A program made the position numbers and the translations under genes. DNA of 64,000 bases, from NCBI RefSeq assembly GCF_000285535.1, contig NZ_HE610985.1, forward strand, positions 206,983-270,982, written 5' to 3'. Numbering within the stretch: the stretch's first letter is position 1; every line of letters starts with the position of its first letter. The notes under the pieces are model-generated. The model was not told the origin of the DNA, searched no databases, and worked only from the letters and a program-made list of their open reading frames with translations. Origin of the DNA: Bacillus timonensis (GTDB taxonomy: Bacteria > Bacillota > Bacilli > Bacillales > Bacillaceae_L). Shown here one piece after another: positions 35,509 through 45,082 of the stretch.

Positions 35509-36183
35509 ATGGAACCAATTGTGCAAATTTCATTAGATTTGACTAATATTAATGAAGCAGTGGAAATGGCAGAAATTGCAATAGAAGCTGGAGTTGATTG
35601 GATTGAAGCGGGAACTCCACTCTTACTTGCAGAAGGTTTACATGCTGTTAAAAAACTTCGCCAAAGATTTCCTGATAAACCGATTGTCGCCGATTTAAAG
35701 ACGATGGATGGTGGCTATTTAGAAGTAGAGATGATGGCTAAGGCTGGTGCAACACATGTAGTTGTCATGGGAGTTGCTCATCCAGCTACCATTCGAGCAG
35801 TTGTTAAAGCTGCACGCGATTATGATGTGAAGGTTATGGGGGATATAATGGCATCACCTGATAAAATATCCTGTGCACAAATGCTTGAGGAAAATGGTGT
35901 TGACTATATTATTGTTCATACAGGCTTTGATGAAAGAGGAGAAGATCCAGAACGTTCACCTTTTGACTGCTTAGAAAATGTTGTATCCGCAGTGTCCATT
36001 CCTGTTCAAGCTGTAGGTGGTTTATCGATTGAACAAGCTGCCCAAATGCCAAAGCATGGTGCACCACTCGTAGTCATTGGAGCACCTTTAGTCATTGATA
36101 ATCAAGAATTTAGACCAAGTTCTGATTCAGACCAACTCCGAAATACATTAAGGAATTTTGTAAAAAGAGTGAAGAACACGTAA
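35509..36183 (+). CDS. Orotidine-5'-phosphate decarboxylase-superfamily enzyme (HPS / keto-gulonate-phosphate decarboxylase-like)
   Basis: This 224-residue protein starts with IVQISLDLTNINEA and has EAGTPLLLAEGL, VADLKTMDGG (the D-x-K-x-x-D metal and catalytic motif), VMGVAHPATI and VHTGFDERG. This is the pattern of hexulose-6-phosphate synthase and 3-keto-L-gulonate-6-phosphate decarboxylase. No 6-phospho-3-hexuloisomerase is next to it, so the formaldehyde pathway is unlikely. A decarboxylase or aldol reaction on a sugar phosphate is inferred. ATG 35509 has GCAGGGAGC upstream. It is the last gene of the operon. Confidence 0.8.
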   Translation: MEPIVQISLDLTNINEAVEMAEIAIEAGVDWIEAGTPLLLAEGLHAVKKLRQRFPDKPIVADLKTMDGGYLEVEMMAKAGATHVVVMGVAHPATIRAVVKAARDYDVKVMGDIMASPDKISCAQMLEENGVDYIIVHTGFDERGEDPERSPFDCLENVVSAVSIPVQAVGGLSIEQAAQMPKHGAPLVVIGAPLVIDNQEFRPSSDSDQLRNTLRNFVKRVKNT

Positions 36184-36223
36184 GTTAATCTGAGAAAATG
36201 ATATTCCTAATTGAAATAGTAAA

Positions 36224-36258
36224 GCGTCAGGACCGCAAGTATGGTACCTGACTTTTTT
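36224..36258 (+). terminator. Terminator of the polyol operon (GTCAGG/CCTGAC repeat family)
   Basis: GTCAGG / CCTGAC stem extended by ACC/GGT, followed by six T. It is a relative of the hairpins at 6711 and 40650. Confidence 0.8.
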
Positions 36259-36316
36259 ATGAAGACATCCTTTATATTCGTCTTTTGCTAAATCAAAGTT
36301 CTTTAACGATCTCAAC

Positions 36317-36562
36317 CTAAGCCCGTTTCTTATTTGGAATTAGATTTCCCTTTCTTTTTTTGTAAAAATAATGGAAAAGTTCGCCCATGATAGTCAGCAC
36401 AAAGGAAAAAAGAACTATTACTTCAGCGGCATCCATTACTTGAAAAGGACTAACTGCATTTCGAATCGTTGTATTAAGATCATATCCTTGCAGATAATCA
36501 AGCCCAAACGAAAAACCCATTAAACAAACCATTATCAACAGGCTAATTCCAATTATCTTCAT
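36317..36562 (-). CDS. Small two-helix membrane protein next to the germination operon
   Basis: This is an 81-residue protein starting at ATG 36562, with AAAGGAGGG upstream. The first helix is IIGISLLIMVCLMGFSFGLDY, and a second is VIVLFSFVLTIMGELFHYFY; the tail is basic (KKRKGN..KKRA). It is divergent from the gerA-type operon. Similar small membrane proteins occur beside ger operons, but no function is known to me. Confidence 0.65.
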   Translation of the reverse strand: MKIIGISLLIMVCLMGFSFGLDYLQGYDLNTTIRNAVSPFQVMDAAEVIVLFSFVLTIMGELFHYFYKKRKGNLIPNKKRA

Positions 36563-36677
36563 TTTATGTCCCTCCTTTTATTTATCATCCCCTGTAAAAT
36601 CACCTATATCACAAAGGTATAAATAAAAATGTTAATGGCGACAACTGTATGTAAAAAGTGTAGGAAGGTTATAGATA

Positions 36678-38308
36678 ATGCCTGGTTTTTTCAAGAGTAA
36701 ACAAAATAAACGAAGCATAATCAATGAAAACCAACATAATAGTCAGGCGAATCAGGATTCCAAGAACCCCTTAGATGAATTATTATCTACTAATCTCGAT
36801 GTGATTCAAAAAAAACAGGCAATAGTTCTGATGTCATCATTCGAACAGTAAACATTGGACTCCATACCAAGTCTCAGATTGCTATTGTATTCATAGAAGG
36901 ACTTGTTGATAGCGACTCCATTAAAGATTTTTTAATTGAAACCATCATGAAAAATCCTGATTTACAGGAAAAACTGATTCGACAAGATCCAATAGAAATC
37001 ATCGAAGAAGAGGCATTGCCTTTTGGCAGTATCAAATTAGCCAGTGATTGGGAACAACTGTTTTCTTCATTGATGGAAGGGGAAACAATCATTCTTCTCG
37101 ATGGAAAAACGAAGGCGATGATTGTTGATACAAAGGGTGGAGAAAAACGATCGATTGAAGAGCCAAGCAGTCAGGTGGTCGTTCGTGGTCCGCGTGATGG
37201 ATTTACGGAGTCCATTAGAACAAATACTTCGTTGGTCCGCCGACGTATCAAAGATCCGAATTTATGGGTGGAGTCCATGAAGATTGGAAAAGTCACAAAT
37301 ACTGATGTTGCCATGATGTATATAAAAGGAATTGCGAATGACAAAATCGTTAAAGAGGCTCGCAAACGGCTCGAACAAATCAACATTGATAGTATTCTTG
37401 AATCGGGCTATATTGAACAACTCATCGAGGACCAAACGTTTACCTCTTTTCCGACTCTTTATCACACAGAAAGACCGGATGCTGTTGCTGGGAATCTTCT
37501 CGAAGGGAGAATTGCCATTTTCGTGGATGGAACTCCTTTTGTATTACTCGCCCCGGCAGTTTTTATTCAATTCTTTCAGTCTGTCGAGGACTATTATGCC
37601 CGCTTTGATATTGCAACAGCCATTCGTTTTCTAAGAATCTTGATTTTTTTTATTTCGCTCATTGCACCGGCTGCCTATATTGCCGCAACCACGTTCCATC
37701 AGGAAATGATTCCGACTCAGCTATTGATTGCGGTAGCGGCACAGAGGGAAGCTGTGCCCTTTCCAGCATTTGTGGAAGCCATGATTATGGAAATAACATT
37801 TGAAATATTAAGAGAGGCTGGAGTTCGAATGCCAAGGGCAGTGGGCTCGGCGATTTCCATTGTTGGAGCACTTGTCATCGGACAAGCAGCTGTTCAAGCA
37901 GGAATTGTTTCGCCTGCCATGACGATTGTTGTGGCGATGACTGCAATTGCTAGTTTCGCAACACCATCATTTGCGATGGCAATTGCTGCCCGTTTGGTTC
38001 GTTTTATCTTTATGATTGGTGCTGCAGCATTTGGTTTTTATGGCATAATTCTCGGGATTATCATGCTCACAATCCATCTTTGTGGTCTACGCTCGTTTGG
38101 TGTACCTTATATGATGCCATTTGCCCCATTAAGCCTTGTCAACAATGAAGATACTTTAATCCGGGCACCATGGTGGGCATTAAAAAAACGTCCTCCACTT
38201 ATTAGTAGTGAAAATAAGGTTCGGGAAGGTAAAGACCAGAAACCCCAACCTCCAAGTGACCGTGGAATGATGAATCTGAGTAATGAAAAGGGTGACCAGC
38301 ATGAATAA
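36678..38308 (+). pseudogene. GerA-family spore germination receptor A subunit, frameshifted
   Basis: ATG 36678 follows AGGAAGG and encodes LDELLSTNLDVIQKK before an early stop. In the next frame TGNSSDVIIRTVNIG continues the family sequence to 38308. The A8 run at 36808-36815 needs one more A to join them, giving about 543 residues, normal for GerAA/GerKA. The C-terminal half has the typical membrane segments (LIFFISLIAPAAYIAATTFH, AVGSAISIVGALVIGQAAVQ). It would form the germinant receptor in the spore inner membrane with the next two products. The break could be sequence error or real loss. Confidence 0.85.
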
Positions 38309-39524
38309 AGTTATCTTATTTGTCATGTTATTCCTTAGTATGTTACTCCTAACAAGTTGTTGGAGCAAAAAGGAGCTTACCGATATTGCCATCGTTTCCG
38401 CTTTAGGGGTTGATTTGGATGGAGATGGTAGGTATGTAGGTACAATTCAAGTGGTAAACCCCGGTAACGTTGCAGGAGGCCAGCAAGGTGGTGGCAATAA
38501 TAGCTATGGGCCACCCGTTAATGTGTATAGTGAAACTGGAAATAACTTAGTTGAAATAAGTAAGAAGTTTTCAACAAAGATTTCAAGAAGGCTTTATTAT
38601 GCTCATACAAATTTGGTCGTTGTCGGAGAACGATTAGCAAGAGAAGAGGGAATTTTGCATATTCTTGATGCCATGGACCGTGACCCAGAATTTCGAATTA
38701 CGTCAGTTGTGGTCATTGCTCAGGATACTGCAGCTAAAGACCTTTTAAGAACATTGACTCCTATTGATAAATTACCTTCTAACAAAGTTATTAAAACATT
38801 AAAGAGTACTGAAAAAAATTGGGGTTCACATTTAGAAGTTAATATGAAAGATGTAATAAATGACCTTGTTTCAGAAGGGAAAGAACCGTTAATAACCGGT
38901 TTTGGTGTAAGAGGGGAAATCAATCAAGCGATGAAATTGGAAAATCTTCAAGAAACGACTCCTGAAGCCATTCTTCAAGCTGAAGGAATCGCTGTATTTA
39001 AAGACGGAAAGTTGGTTGATTGGTTACAAGATGATACGGCAAGGGGAAGTTTATGGATTTTGGACAAAATTCAAGAAACAGATCTTAATATTGATTGGGA
39101 AGGAAAAGTTGATGCGATTGCGTACGAAGTGATTCGACAGAATACCAAAGTTTCGTCCACGACTCAACAGGGAAAACCCATGATTAATGTTGAAGTTCAA
39201 GCCGAAGGAGAAATAGGGGAAGTTGAGGTGCCCATTGATTTAACAAACCCACACTTACTATTAAGAATTGAAACGGAAATTGAAAAAGAAATCAAGAAAG
39301 AAATTCAGGAAGCCATTAAACAAATACAAGCAAATAAATCAGATGTTTTCGGTTTTGGGGAAGTAGTACATCAATCTGATCCAAAGCTTTGGAAGAAGAT
39401 AAAGGCGGACTGGAATGATGTGTATTTCCCAGATTTACAAGTGGATGTTAAGGTAAATTCCTTCGTACGCCGGTCGGGACTACGAAGTAAATCCTTCCTC
39501 TCTGAAATGAAGGAAAATCGTTAA
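38301..39524 (+). CDS. GerC-family germination lipoprotein
   Basis: This is a 407-residue lipoprotein with signal VILFVMLFLSMLLLTSC, the lipobox Cys being followed by WSKKELTDIAIVSALGVD, the classic GerAC start. A Gly/Asn-rich insert (GGQQGGGNNSYG) is near residue 60. ATG 38301 follows AAAGGGTGA and overlaps the A-subunit gene by 8 bases. It is the lipid-anchored C subunit of the nutrient receptor. Confidence 0.9.
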   Translation: MNKVILFVMLFLSMLLLTSCWSKKELTDIAIVSALGVDLDGDGRYVGTIQVVNPGNVAGGQQGGGNNSYGPPVNVYSETGNNLVEISKKFSTKISRRLYYAHTNLVVVGERLAREEGILHILDAMDRDPEFRITSVVVIAQDTAAKDLLRTLTPIDKLPSNKVIKTLKSTEKNWGSHLEVNMKDVINDLVSEGKEPLITGFGVRGEINQAMKLENLQETTPEAILQAEGIAVFKDGKLVDWLQDDTARGSLWILDKIQETDLNIDWEGKVDAIAYEVIRQNTKVSSTTQQGKPMINVEVQAEGEIGEVEVPIDLTNPHLLLRIETEIEKEIKKEIQEAIKQIQANKSDVFGFGEVVHQSDPKLWKKIKADWNDVYFPDLQVDVKVNSFVRRSGLRSKSFLSEMKENR

Positions 39525-39543
39525 ATGGTAAAGGAGCATTAAC

Positions 39544-40635
39544 ATGGAGAAGGCAAAAATAAGTTCGTATCAGTTATTTGTACTTATCTTGCTGTTTGAA
39601 TTAGGAAGTGCATTACTGCTTCCTCTTGCAATTGATGCGAAGCAAGATGCCTGGCTTTCCATTCTTCTCGGGATCATTGGAGGAATGTCCCTTTTTATGC
39701 TCTATTATCGACTATATCAATTTTACCCCAACCAATTGCCTACAGAGTATGCACAAATCATACTTGGGAAACTAGTAGGGAAAATATTTGCCTTTTTATA
39801 TCTGCTTTATTTTACGTATCTTGCAGCTAGAGTACTACGTGATTTTGGTGTCATGCTGGTTACATTCGCCTATTCTGAAACGCCATTATTTATCGTGAAT
39901 GCACTATTGATGATGGTTGTTGTGTATGGTGTGCGTAAAGGGATTGAAGTGTTAGGAAGGACAGGGGAAATACTTTTTGTCATCATGTATTTACTTGCAA
40001 TAACCGGTTTTATCTTAATCGTGGTTTCTGGGTTAATCGATTTTAACAACCTAAAGCCCATATTAGAAAATGGTATTTCTCCTGTTATAAAAGCAACACT
40101 TACTCAAGTCCTGTTTTTTCCGTTCGGAGAAGTGGTCGTCTTTGCAATGATTTTCCCTTATTTGAATAATCCACGTAAAGCAAAGATTGCTGGTTTATTT
40201 TCGATAGGTTTAAGTGGCGTCAACCTTGCATTAGTTATGTTAATAAATGTTAGTGTCCTTGGTGTTAACCTGACATCCCGTGCGCCTTTTCCACTGCTTG
40301 CGACAATCCAAATGATTCAAGTAGCTGAGTTTATTGAACGTCTGGATATCTTCTTTATGTTAGCTTTAATAATTGGCGGCTTTTTTAAGATTGGTATCTT
40401 TTTTTATGCAGTCGTTTCTGGAATTGCAAATTTGTTCAAAATTGAAAATCACACCCGTTTATGTTTTCCAACTGGTCTAGTCGTGATCCTTTTGTCGATT
40501 ACGATGGCCAGTAGTTTTCCTGAACATCTTCAGGAGGGATACAAATTAGTTCCTTGGATCCTCCATTTACCATTTCAAATCATCATACCTATAGCACTTC
40601 TTTTGATTGCATATATTAGAAAAAGGAAAAAATAG
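39544..40635 (+). CDS. GerB-family germination permease subunit
   Basis: This is a 363-residue integral membrane protein of the APC-like spore germination family. It has about ten helices and the start ISSYQLFVLILLFELGSALL, typical of GerAB/GerKB. ATG 39544 has AAAGGAGC upstream, 19 bases after the C-subunit stop. It is thought to bind the germinant. The operon order A-C-B is one of the common variants. Confidence 0.9.
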   Translation: MEKAKISSYQLFVLILLFELGSALLLPLAIDAKQDAWLSILLGIIGGMSLFMLYYRLYQFYPNQLPTEYAQIILGKLVGKIFAFLYLLYFTYLAARVLRDFGVMLVTFAYSETPLFIVNALLMMVVVYGVRKGIEVLGRTGEILFVIMYLLAITGFILIVVSGLIDFNNLKPILENGISPVIKATLTQVLFFPFGEVVVFAMIFPYLNNPRKAKIAGLFSIGLSGVNLALVMLINVSVLGVNLTSRAPFPLLATIQMIQVAEFIERLDIFFMLALIIGGFFKIGIFFYAVVSGIANLFKIENHTRLCFPTGLVVILLSITMASSFPEHLQEGYKLVPWILHLPFQIIIPIALLLIAYIRKRKK

Positions 40636-40649
40636 GGAAGATTGAAAAG

Positions 40650-40692
40650 CTTCAGGCTCGTAGAGGGGTACCTGACACTTCTCTTTTTTGGA
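40650..40692 (+). terminator. Terminator-like hairpin after the ger operon (repeat family)
   Basis: TTCAGG...CCTGACACTT then CTCTTTTTT. The left arm is decayed relative to the hairpins at 6711 and 36224, so the stem is only 5-6 bp. Confidence 0.5.
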
Positions 40693-40758
40693 ATTTATTA
40701 TGGTTGTTCGAGATATAATCGAATCAGTGTTTGAGTAAAAAGTGAGTACGTCGTTTAA

Positions 40759-42165
40759 TCACAAATTTTGTTTTTGAAGTTTTGAAAGGTTTTTGTAAAA
40801 GAATACTCCAGAAAAAAGTAATACCATTCCAAATCCAAATGTTTTCATATCCGCAGTACCAGCTACAATGACCCAGGTTGAATAGATTGTTGAAAATAAG
40901 GCAATTATGCCGTCTGAGAATCGTGAACCTGGTTTCAGATTATACGTTTCACCAGTTAGTACAAGTTTCATTTGATAAACTGATGAAATGAAATAAGGAA
41001 GTAAATAAGATAAAGTTGCAATATATATGACGAAATCAAAAGCAGCAGAAATTGAATTAAAGACTGTTGAAAAAATAAAAATTTGGCCTAAACTATTTGT
41101 CAATAGTAATGAAAAAGTTGGCATCCCAAGCTTATTTACTTTTAAAAACGAAGGTAGGAAAACGCCTTGTTTTGCAGCTTGGTAAGGTACCTCTGCACTT
41201 AGCATAATCCATCCAATGGTTGAACCAAGTAAACTAATTAGCCCTATTCCAGCAAGGAATTTAGCCCCGATTGGACCTAACGCAGTCTCAATAGCATCAA
41301 TTAAAGGCTTATCTGAGTGGATAAGTGCTTCCTGGCTTAACATTCCCATAACGAGTAGACTGATTCCAAGATAGATTGCAAGGGCTATTAATAGTCCAAG
41401 AACCGTTGCACGTTTTACATCTGCTTGTTTTTTTGCTCTAGAAGCAAAAATCATGGCAGACTCTATACCAAGAAAAGCCCAAAGTGTACCTACAGCCGCC
41501 CGATTAACTTGGCCAAGAAGTCCAATCGTTTCACCTGTTTCATCAAATCTAGGTGCAACAAAAGGCAGCAGATTACTTACTTGAAACGCAAACAGCCCAA
41601 TTATTATAAATAGTATAAAACCGATTACTTTTGTAGCCGTTGCTATGAAATTAATCTTTCCAGCTCCGTTAACACCGTTAAGAATAATAAAATGAGTTCC
41701 CCAAAGCAGAAATGTACAAATAAGAAATGTAAGAGCATTCCCCATTTTTAACGAAAATGATCCGATTGTAAATAAGACTCCCTGATTTGTGAGAATCGGA
41801 AAAAATGTAGATAAATAACCAGCAAACGTCGTAATAATGGCGATGTTACCAGCAACATTTCCTATCCAATATCCCCACGTAGTGATGAAGCCTGAGATAG
41901 TAGATACGTGTGATTCTGGTTTAAAAAGTTCTTTCGCGTATATTTGTGGTCCACCAGAAAGGGAGGGTTTTCGAATAACTAAATTTCCAAAGACTAATGC
42001 AGTAGCTAACACCCCTAACCCTGTTAACCCCCAAGCAAGCATAACTCCAGCTGGACTCGCTGCCTCTGACAGTGTACGTGGTAGCATGAAAATCCCAGAT
42101 CCAATCATATTCCCAACGACTAATGCTGTCAGGGTCCAAAATCCTAGTTTATTTGAAGAACTCAT
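40759..42165 (-). CDS. Amino acid permease of the APC superfamily (basic amino acid/antiporter-like)
   Basis: This is a 468-residue transporter with about 12 membrane helices. The first helix carries VVGNMIGSGIFMLPRTL, the substrate-backbone binding motif of APA-family antiporters such as arginine/ornithine (ArcD) or agmatine exchangers. It also has AFLGIESAMIFASRAK and SLLGSTIGWIMLSAEVPYQA. Start 42165 is chosen for GAGAGGA upstream; the frame extends 16 codons more without a site. No decarboxylase or deiminase gene is adjacent, so the substrate pair remains open. Confidence 0.85.
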   Translation of the reverse strand: MSSSNKLGFWTLTALVVGNMIGSGIFMLPRTLSEAASPAGVMLAWGLTGLGVLATALVFGNLVIRKPSLSGGPQIYAKELFKPESHVSTISGFITTWGYWIGNVAGNIAIITTFAGYLSTFFPILTNQGVLFTIGSFSLKMGNALTFLICTFLLWGTHFIILNGVNGAGKINFIATATKVIGFILFIIIGLFAFQVSNLLPFVAPRFDETGETIGLLGQVNRAAVGTLWAFLGIESAMIFASRAKKQADVKRATVLGLLIALAIYLGISLLVMGMLSQEALIHSDKPLIDAIETALGPIGAKFLAGIGLISLLGSTIGWIMLSAEVPYQAAKQGVFLPSFLKVNKLGMPTFSLLLTNSLGQIFIFSTVFNSISAAFDFVIYIATLSYLLPYFISSVYQMKLVLTGETYNLKPGSRFSDGIIALFSTIYSTWVIVAGTADMKTFGFGMVLLFSGVFFYKNLSKLQKQNL

Positions 42166-42410
42166 ATTGACAGTCCTCTCTTTTTTTAAACGTAATATCG
42201 TTATGTTATCCAACTGCGTGTAATTTCAACATCTCTTAAAAGGGGTACAGTCTCTGATTAGAATTGTTTGAGAAGGACTTCAGAAATAAGTTATGTAATA
42301 GAATGAACGTACATATACCGGTTGTAGGAAAGGAGTTCTTTTGACTTCTTATATTCGTTATGTATTTTAAAAACAGGAAATAGATTATTTTCTTAAAAGG
42401 AGAAATTGTG

Positions 42411-43319
42411 ATGGACCGTATAAAAGAGAGTGCGGAGTTTGACTGGGTTAAAGAAACTATCTCTAAATACATGGGAAATACAAAAATCAAACACATCATG
42501 AAACTAGGAGAAGGATGGCGGAGTAAGGCATATTTGATCAATCATACTTTTGTTTTTCGATTTCCAAAGGCAGAAGCCGGAGCTATTGATACAGAAAAGG
42601 AAATCAAAGTGCTGCCGTACTTAAAAAATCAGATTACCTTACAAATACCGGAATTTATATATTGTGGAAGACAAGATAATGGATTTCCTTTTGTCGGTTA
42701 CAAAAGATTGCAAGGAGATCCATTGACTGAGCAACAGCTTCTTTCCTTACCAGTAGAAGTAAGGAACAGGATTTGTGATAAGATTGCTGAATTTATCAAT
42801 CAGATTAGTTCCTTCAATGTCGAGAAGGCAAGGGAACTTCATGTACAAGAAACAAACTTTTATCATGAATATCTACAAACCTTTAAAGAAGTTCAGGAAA
42901 AGGTATATCCTATCATTAATAAAGAACTGCAAACGCATATTACCTCCAGATTTACATCCTACTTAGACAATAAAGAATACTTCATATATACACCAATGCT
43001 CCTACATTCTGATCTATCTATAGACCATTTATTGTTTGATAAACAGAGGCAGGAACTCACTGGAATCATTGATTTTGGTGATATGAGGATAGGTGATCCT
43101 GATTATGAATATATTTACTTGTTTGAAGAGTGCGGCGAAGAATTTACTAGAAATGTAATGGAAAAAAGATACGTAAAAAACATTCCGAATAAATTGGAAA
43201 AAGTATCTTTTTTTCTTACATTCGATAATGTGCTGCTCTTACTAGAAGGTCTAAAAAGCAACAATCATGATGTAATGGAAGAAGCAATTAAAATCATTCA
43301 AGATGAAATGAGACTATAA
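42411..43319 (+). CDS. Aminoglycoside phosphotransferase-family kinase
   Basis: This is a 302-residue APH-fold protein. The nucleotide Lys region is HTFVFRFPKA. The catalytic loop is LLHSDLSIDHLLFD, with the catalytic Asp, and the metal site is GIIDFGDMRIGDP. AAAGGAG precedes both GTG 42408 and ATG 42411; the ATG is preferred. Such chromosomal genes may phosphorylate aminoglycosides, macrolides or small metabolites. Resistance is not implied by sequence alone. It stands alone between terminators. Confidence 0.8.
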   Translation: MDRIKESAEFDWVKETISKYMGNTKIKHIMKLGEGWRSKAYLINHTFVFRFPKAEAGAIDTEKEIKVLPYLKNQITLQIPEFIYCGRQDNGFPFVGYKRLQGDPLTEQQLLSLPVEVRNRICDKIAEFINQISSFNVEKARELHVQETNFYHEYLQTFKEVQEKVYPIINKELQTHITSRFTSYLDNKEYFIYTPMLLHSDLSIDHLLFDKQRQELTGIIDFGDMRIGDPDYEYIYLFEECGEEFTRNVMEKRYVKNIPNKLEKVSFFLTFDNVLLLLEGLKSNNHDVMEEAIKIIQDEMRL

Positions 43320-43369
43320 AAATGCAAGCTACTTCCAACAATTCAAAAAATAAAGTCATTACAACTATA

Positions 43370-43407
43370 AAAAAGCCTTGTGGTAGGATCTCCACAAGGT
43401 GCTTTTG
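43370..43407. terminator. Bidirectional terminator
   Basis: Stem CCTTGTGG / CCACAAGG flanked by A-rich and T-rich runs on both sides. It serves the kinase gene on + and the small gene on -. Confidence 0.8.
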
Positions 43408-43410
43408 CTT

Positions 43411-43695
43411 TTAGTACAAAGTAGGAATTGGATTACAGGCTACCGTTTGAACTAATCTTTCATCAAAACCATAGAACGTCCAGAATGTACCCGTGCACCT
43501 ATATCCAGCAACTTCACCAAATTGGAGGTATGTCGGATAAAACCAAAAATTCTCTCCAGTTACGAGCCAAACATTTGTGTAGTTATATAAACAGTCGACT
43601 AAATACTGAGAAGGAAACGGTTTTGGTGGAACGTATGGTGGTGGAGGTGATTGTGGTTGTTCTCTCATAAATCCTTGAAATGGAATAAATGCCAA
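43411..43695 (-). CDS. Small Pro- and aromatic-rich protein (94 aa)
   Basis: The start is a TTG at 43695 with AAAGGGAG nine bases upstream. The N-terminal third is Pro-rich (SPPPPYVPPKPFP); the rest is rich in Tyr, Trp and Phe (NYTNVWLVTGENFWFYPTYL, CTGTFWTFYGFDE) with three Cys. Similar short proteins are seen in Bacillus species and the composition would suit a spore-surface protein, but that is only a guess. Confidence 0.55.
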   Translation of the reverse strand: MAFIPFQGFMREQPQSPPPPYVPPKPFPSQYLVDCLYNYTNVWLVTGENFWFYPTYLQFGEVAGYRCTGTFWTFYGFDERLVQTVACNPIPTLY

Positions 43696-43907
43696 ACCTT
43701 TTCACTCCCTTTTTAGGTAATTATCCAGCAACATATGCAAAAAATGTATAAAAAGTTAAAAGTACCTTAGGTGACATAAAAATCAGTTATTGTTTCGGAG
43801 CACCGATGGGAATCGTACACCGCCTGGTCATATAGATTCATATAAAAAAACATGCATATAAATGACTGGGACAAATTATTCATTTTTTTAATTTTCAGTA
43901 TTTTATC

Positions 43908-43936
43908 TTGTTAAACACTTTTTTCGCTGATATAAT
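43908..43936 (+). promoter_or_regulatory. Sigma-A promoter of the intracellular protease gene
   Basis: TTGTTA (43908-43913), 17 bp, then TATAAT (43931-43936). The rest of 43696-44054 holds no gene. Confidence 0.7.
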
Positions 43937-44054
43937 AAAACAAACGTTCCCATTCAACCGAGGGAAGGCCATCTACTAAATGACATACATACAACAAGAC
44001 AGAGGGAATAAGGGTAATTATGTTTGAAAATAGATTTGAAGGAGGAGAATCTTC

Positions 44055-45029
44055 ATGAAAAATCAAGTCAAATTATTACCGTTTACAATTCAGTCTGTTG
44101 TGGATCAAACAAATGAAACGCCAGAAGGAGTTCAATTGGTACAGGCCCCTTCAGTATGGGAAGATAGCAGTCAGGGAGAAGGCATTGTCATTGCGGTTAT
44201 TGACACTGGGATTGATAGTTCTCATCCAGATTTAAAGGATCGAATTATTGCTGGACGGAATTTTACATCAGATTACCAAGGAGACCCTGAGGTTTTTGAA
44301 GACAACAATGGTCATGGTACACATGTATCTGGTACCATCGCCGCTAGTTTGAATAACGAAGGAGTTGTAGGGGTTGCTCCGAAGGCTCAAATTTTAAGTT
44401 TGAAAGCTTTAACAGGACAAGGCTCAGGTAATTATGAGTGGATCATTGATGCCATTCATTATGCAGTTGATTGGAGAGGTCCTAACGAGGAAAGAGTTCG
44501 AGTGATTTCCATGTCACTAGGTGGTCCTGAAGACGTACCTGAAATGCATAAGGCCATTCAAAATGCAGTCAATCAAAACATATCTGTCGTTGTTGCTGCG
44601 GGTAACGAAGGAGATTCCCAGGATGATACATTTGAGTATGCCTATCCTGGAGCGTACAATGAAGTCATTTCGGTAGGAGCTGTGGACATGGATTTGCAAC
44701 CTGCTCCATTTTCCAATACACATACAGAATTAGATCTTGTGGCCCCTGGTGTTGATGTCATTTCAACGTATCCAGATAATAAATATGCAAAATTAACGGG
44801 AACATCGATGGCGACTCCACATGTTGCGGGTGCTATCGCATTACTAATTAATAAAAGTGAAAAAGAGTTTGATCGAACACTAAGTGAAGAAGAGGTCTAT
44901 GCCCAACTCATCAGACGTACTGTACCACTAGGTAATAGGAAAAGTGCAGAAGGAAACGGGTTTCTCCAGCTTAACGTAGTCGAAAAATTACAAGATTTAA
45001 TTCCTACGACAAGCGTGAATGCAAATTAG
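44055..45029 (+). CDS. Intracellular subtilisin-like serine protease
   Basis: This is a 324-residue S8 protease without a signal peptide. The short N-terminal extension has LLPF, the place of the LIPY-type autoinhibitory motif in intracellular subtilisins. The catalytic triad is Asp in VIDTGID, His in NNGHGTHVSG and Ser in GTSMATPHVAG; the oxyanion Asn is in AAGNEGD. ATG 44055 follows GGAGGAG. It degrades cytosolic protein in stationary phase in relatives. The next gene is a nuclease that also lacks a signal. Confidence 0.9.
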   Translation: MKNQVKLLPFTIQSVVDQTNETPEGVQLVQAPSVWEDSSQGEGIVIAVIDTGIDSSHPDLKDRIIAGRNFTSDYQGDPEVFEDNNGHGTHVSGTIAASLNNEGVVGVAPKAQILSLKALTGQGSGNYEWIIDAIHYAVDWRGPNEERVRVISMSLGGPEDVPEMHKAIQNAVNQNISVVVAAGNEGDSQDDTFEYAYPGAYNEVISVGAVDMDLQPAPFSNTHTELDLVAPGVDVISTYPDNKYAKLTGTSMATPHVAGAIALLINKSEKEFDRTLSEEEVYAQLIRRTVPLGNRKSAEGNGFLQLNVVEKLQDLIPTTSVNAN

Positions 45030-45082
45030 AATTTATTGAATCCTTTACAGGTTAACGAATAAACCAGGAAGGGAGAAAATAA

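Noticed and set aside
35509..36183. Ribulose monophosphate formaldehyde pathway (hxlA)
   Set aside because: No adjacent hxlB and the surroundings are sugar/polyol genes, so only the superfamily is called.
42411..43319. Antibiotic resistance gene
   Set aside because: The kinase family is broad and chromosomal Bacillus members often have no resistance role; sequence alone does not support the claim.
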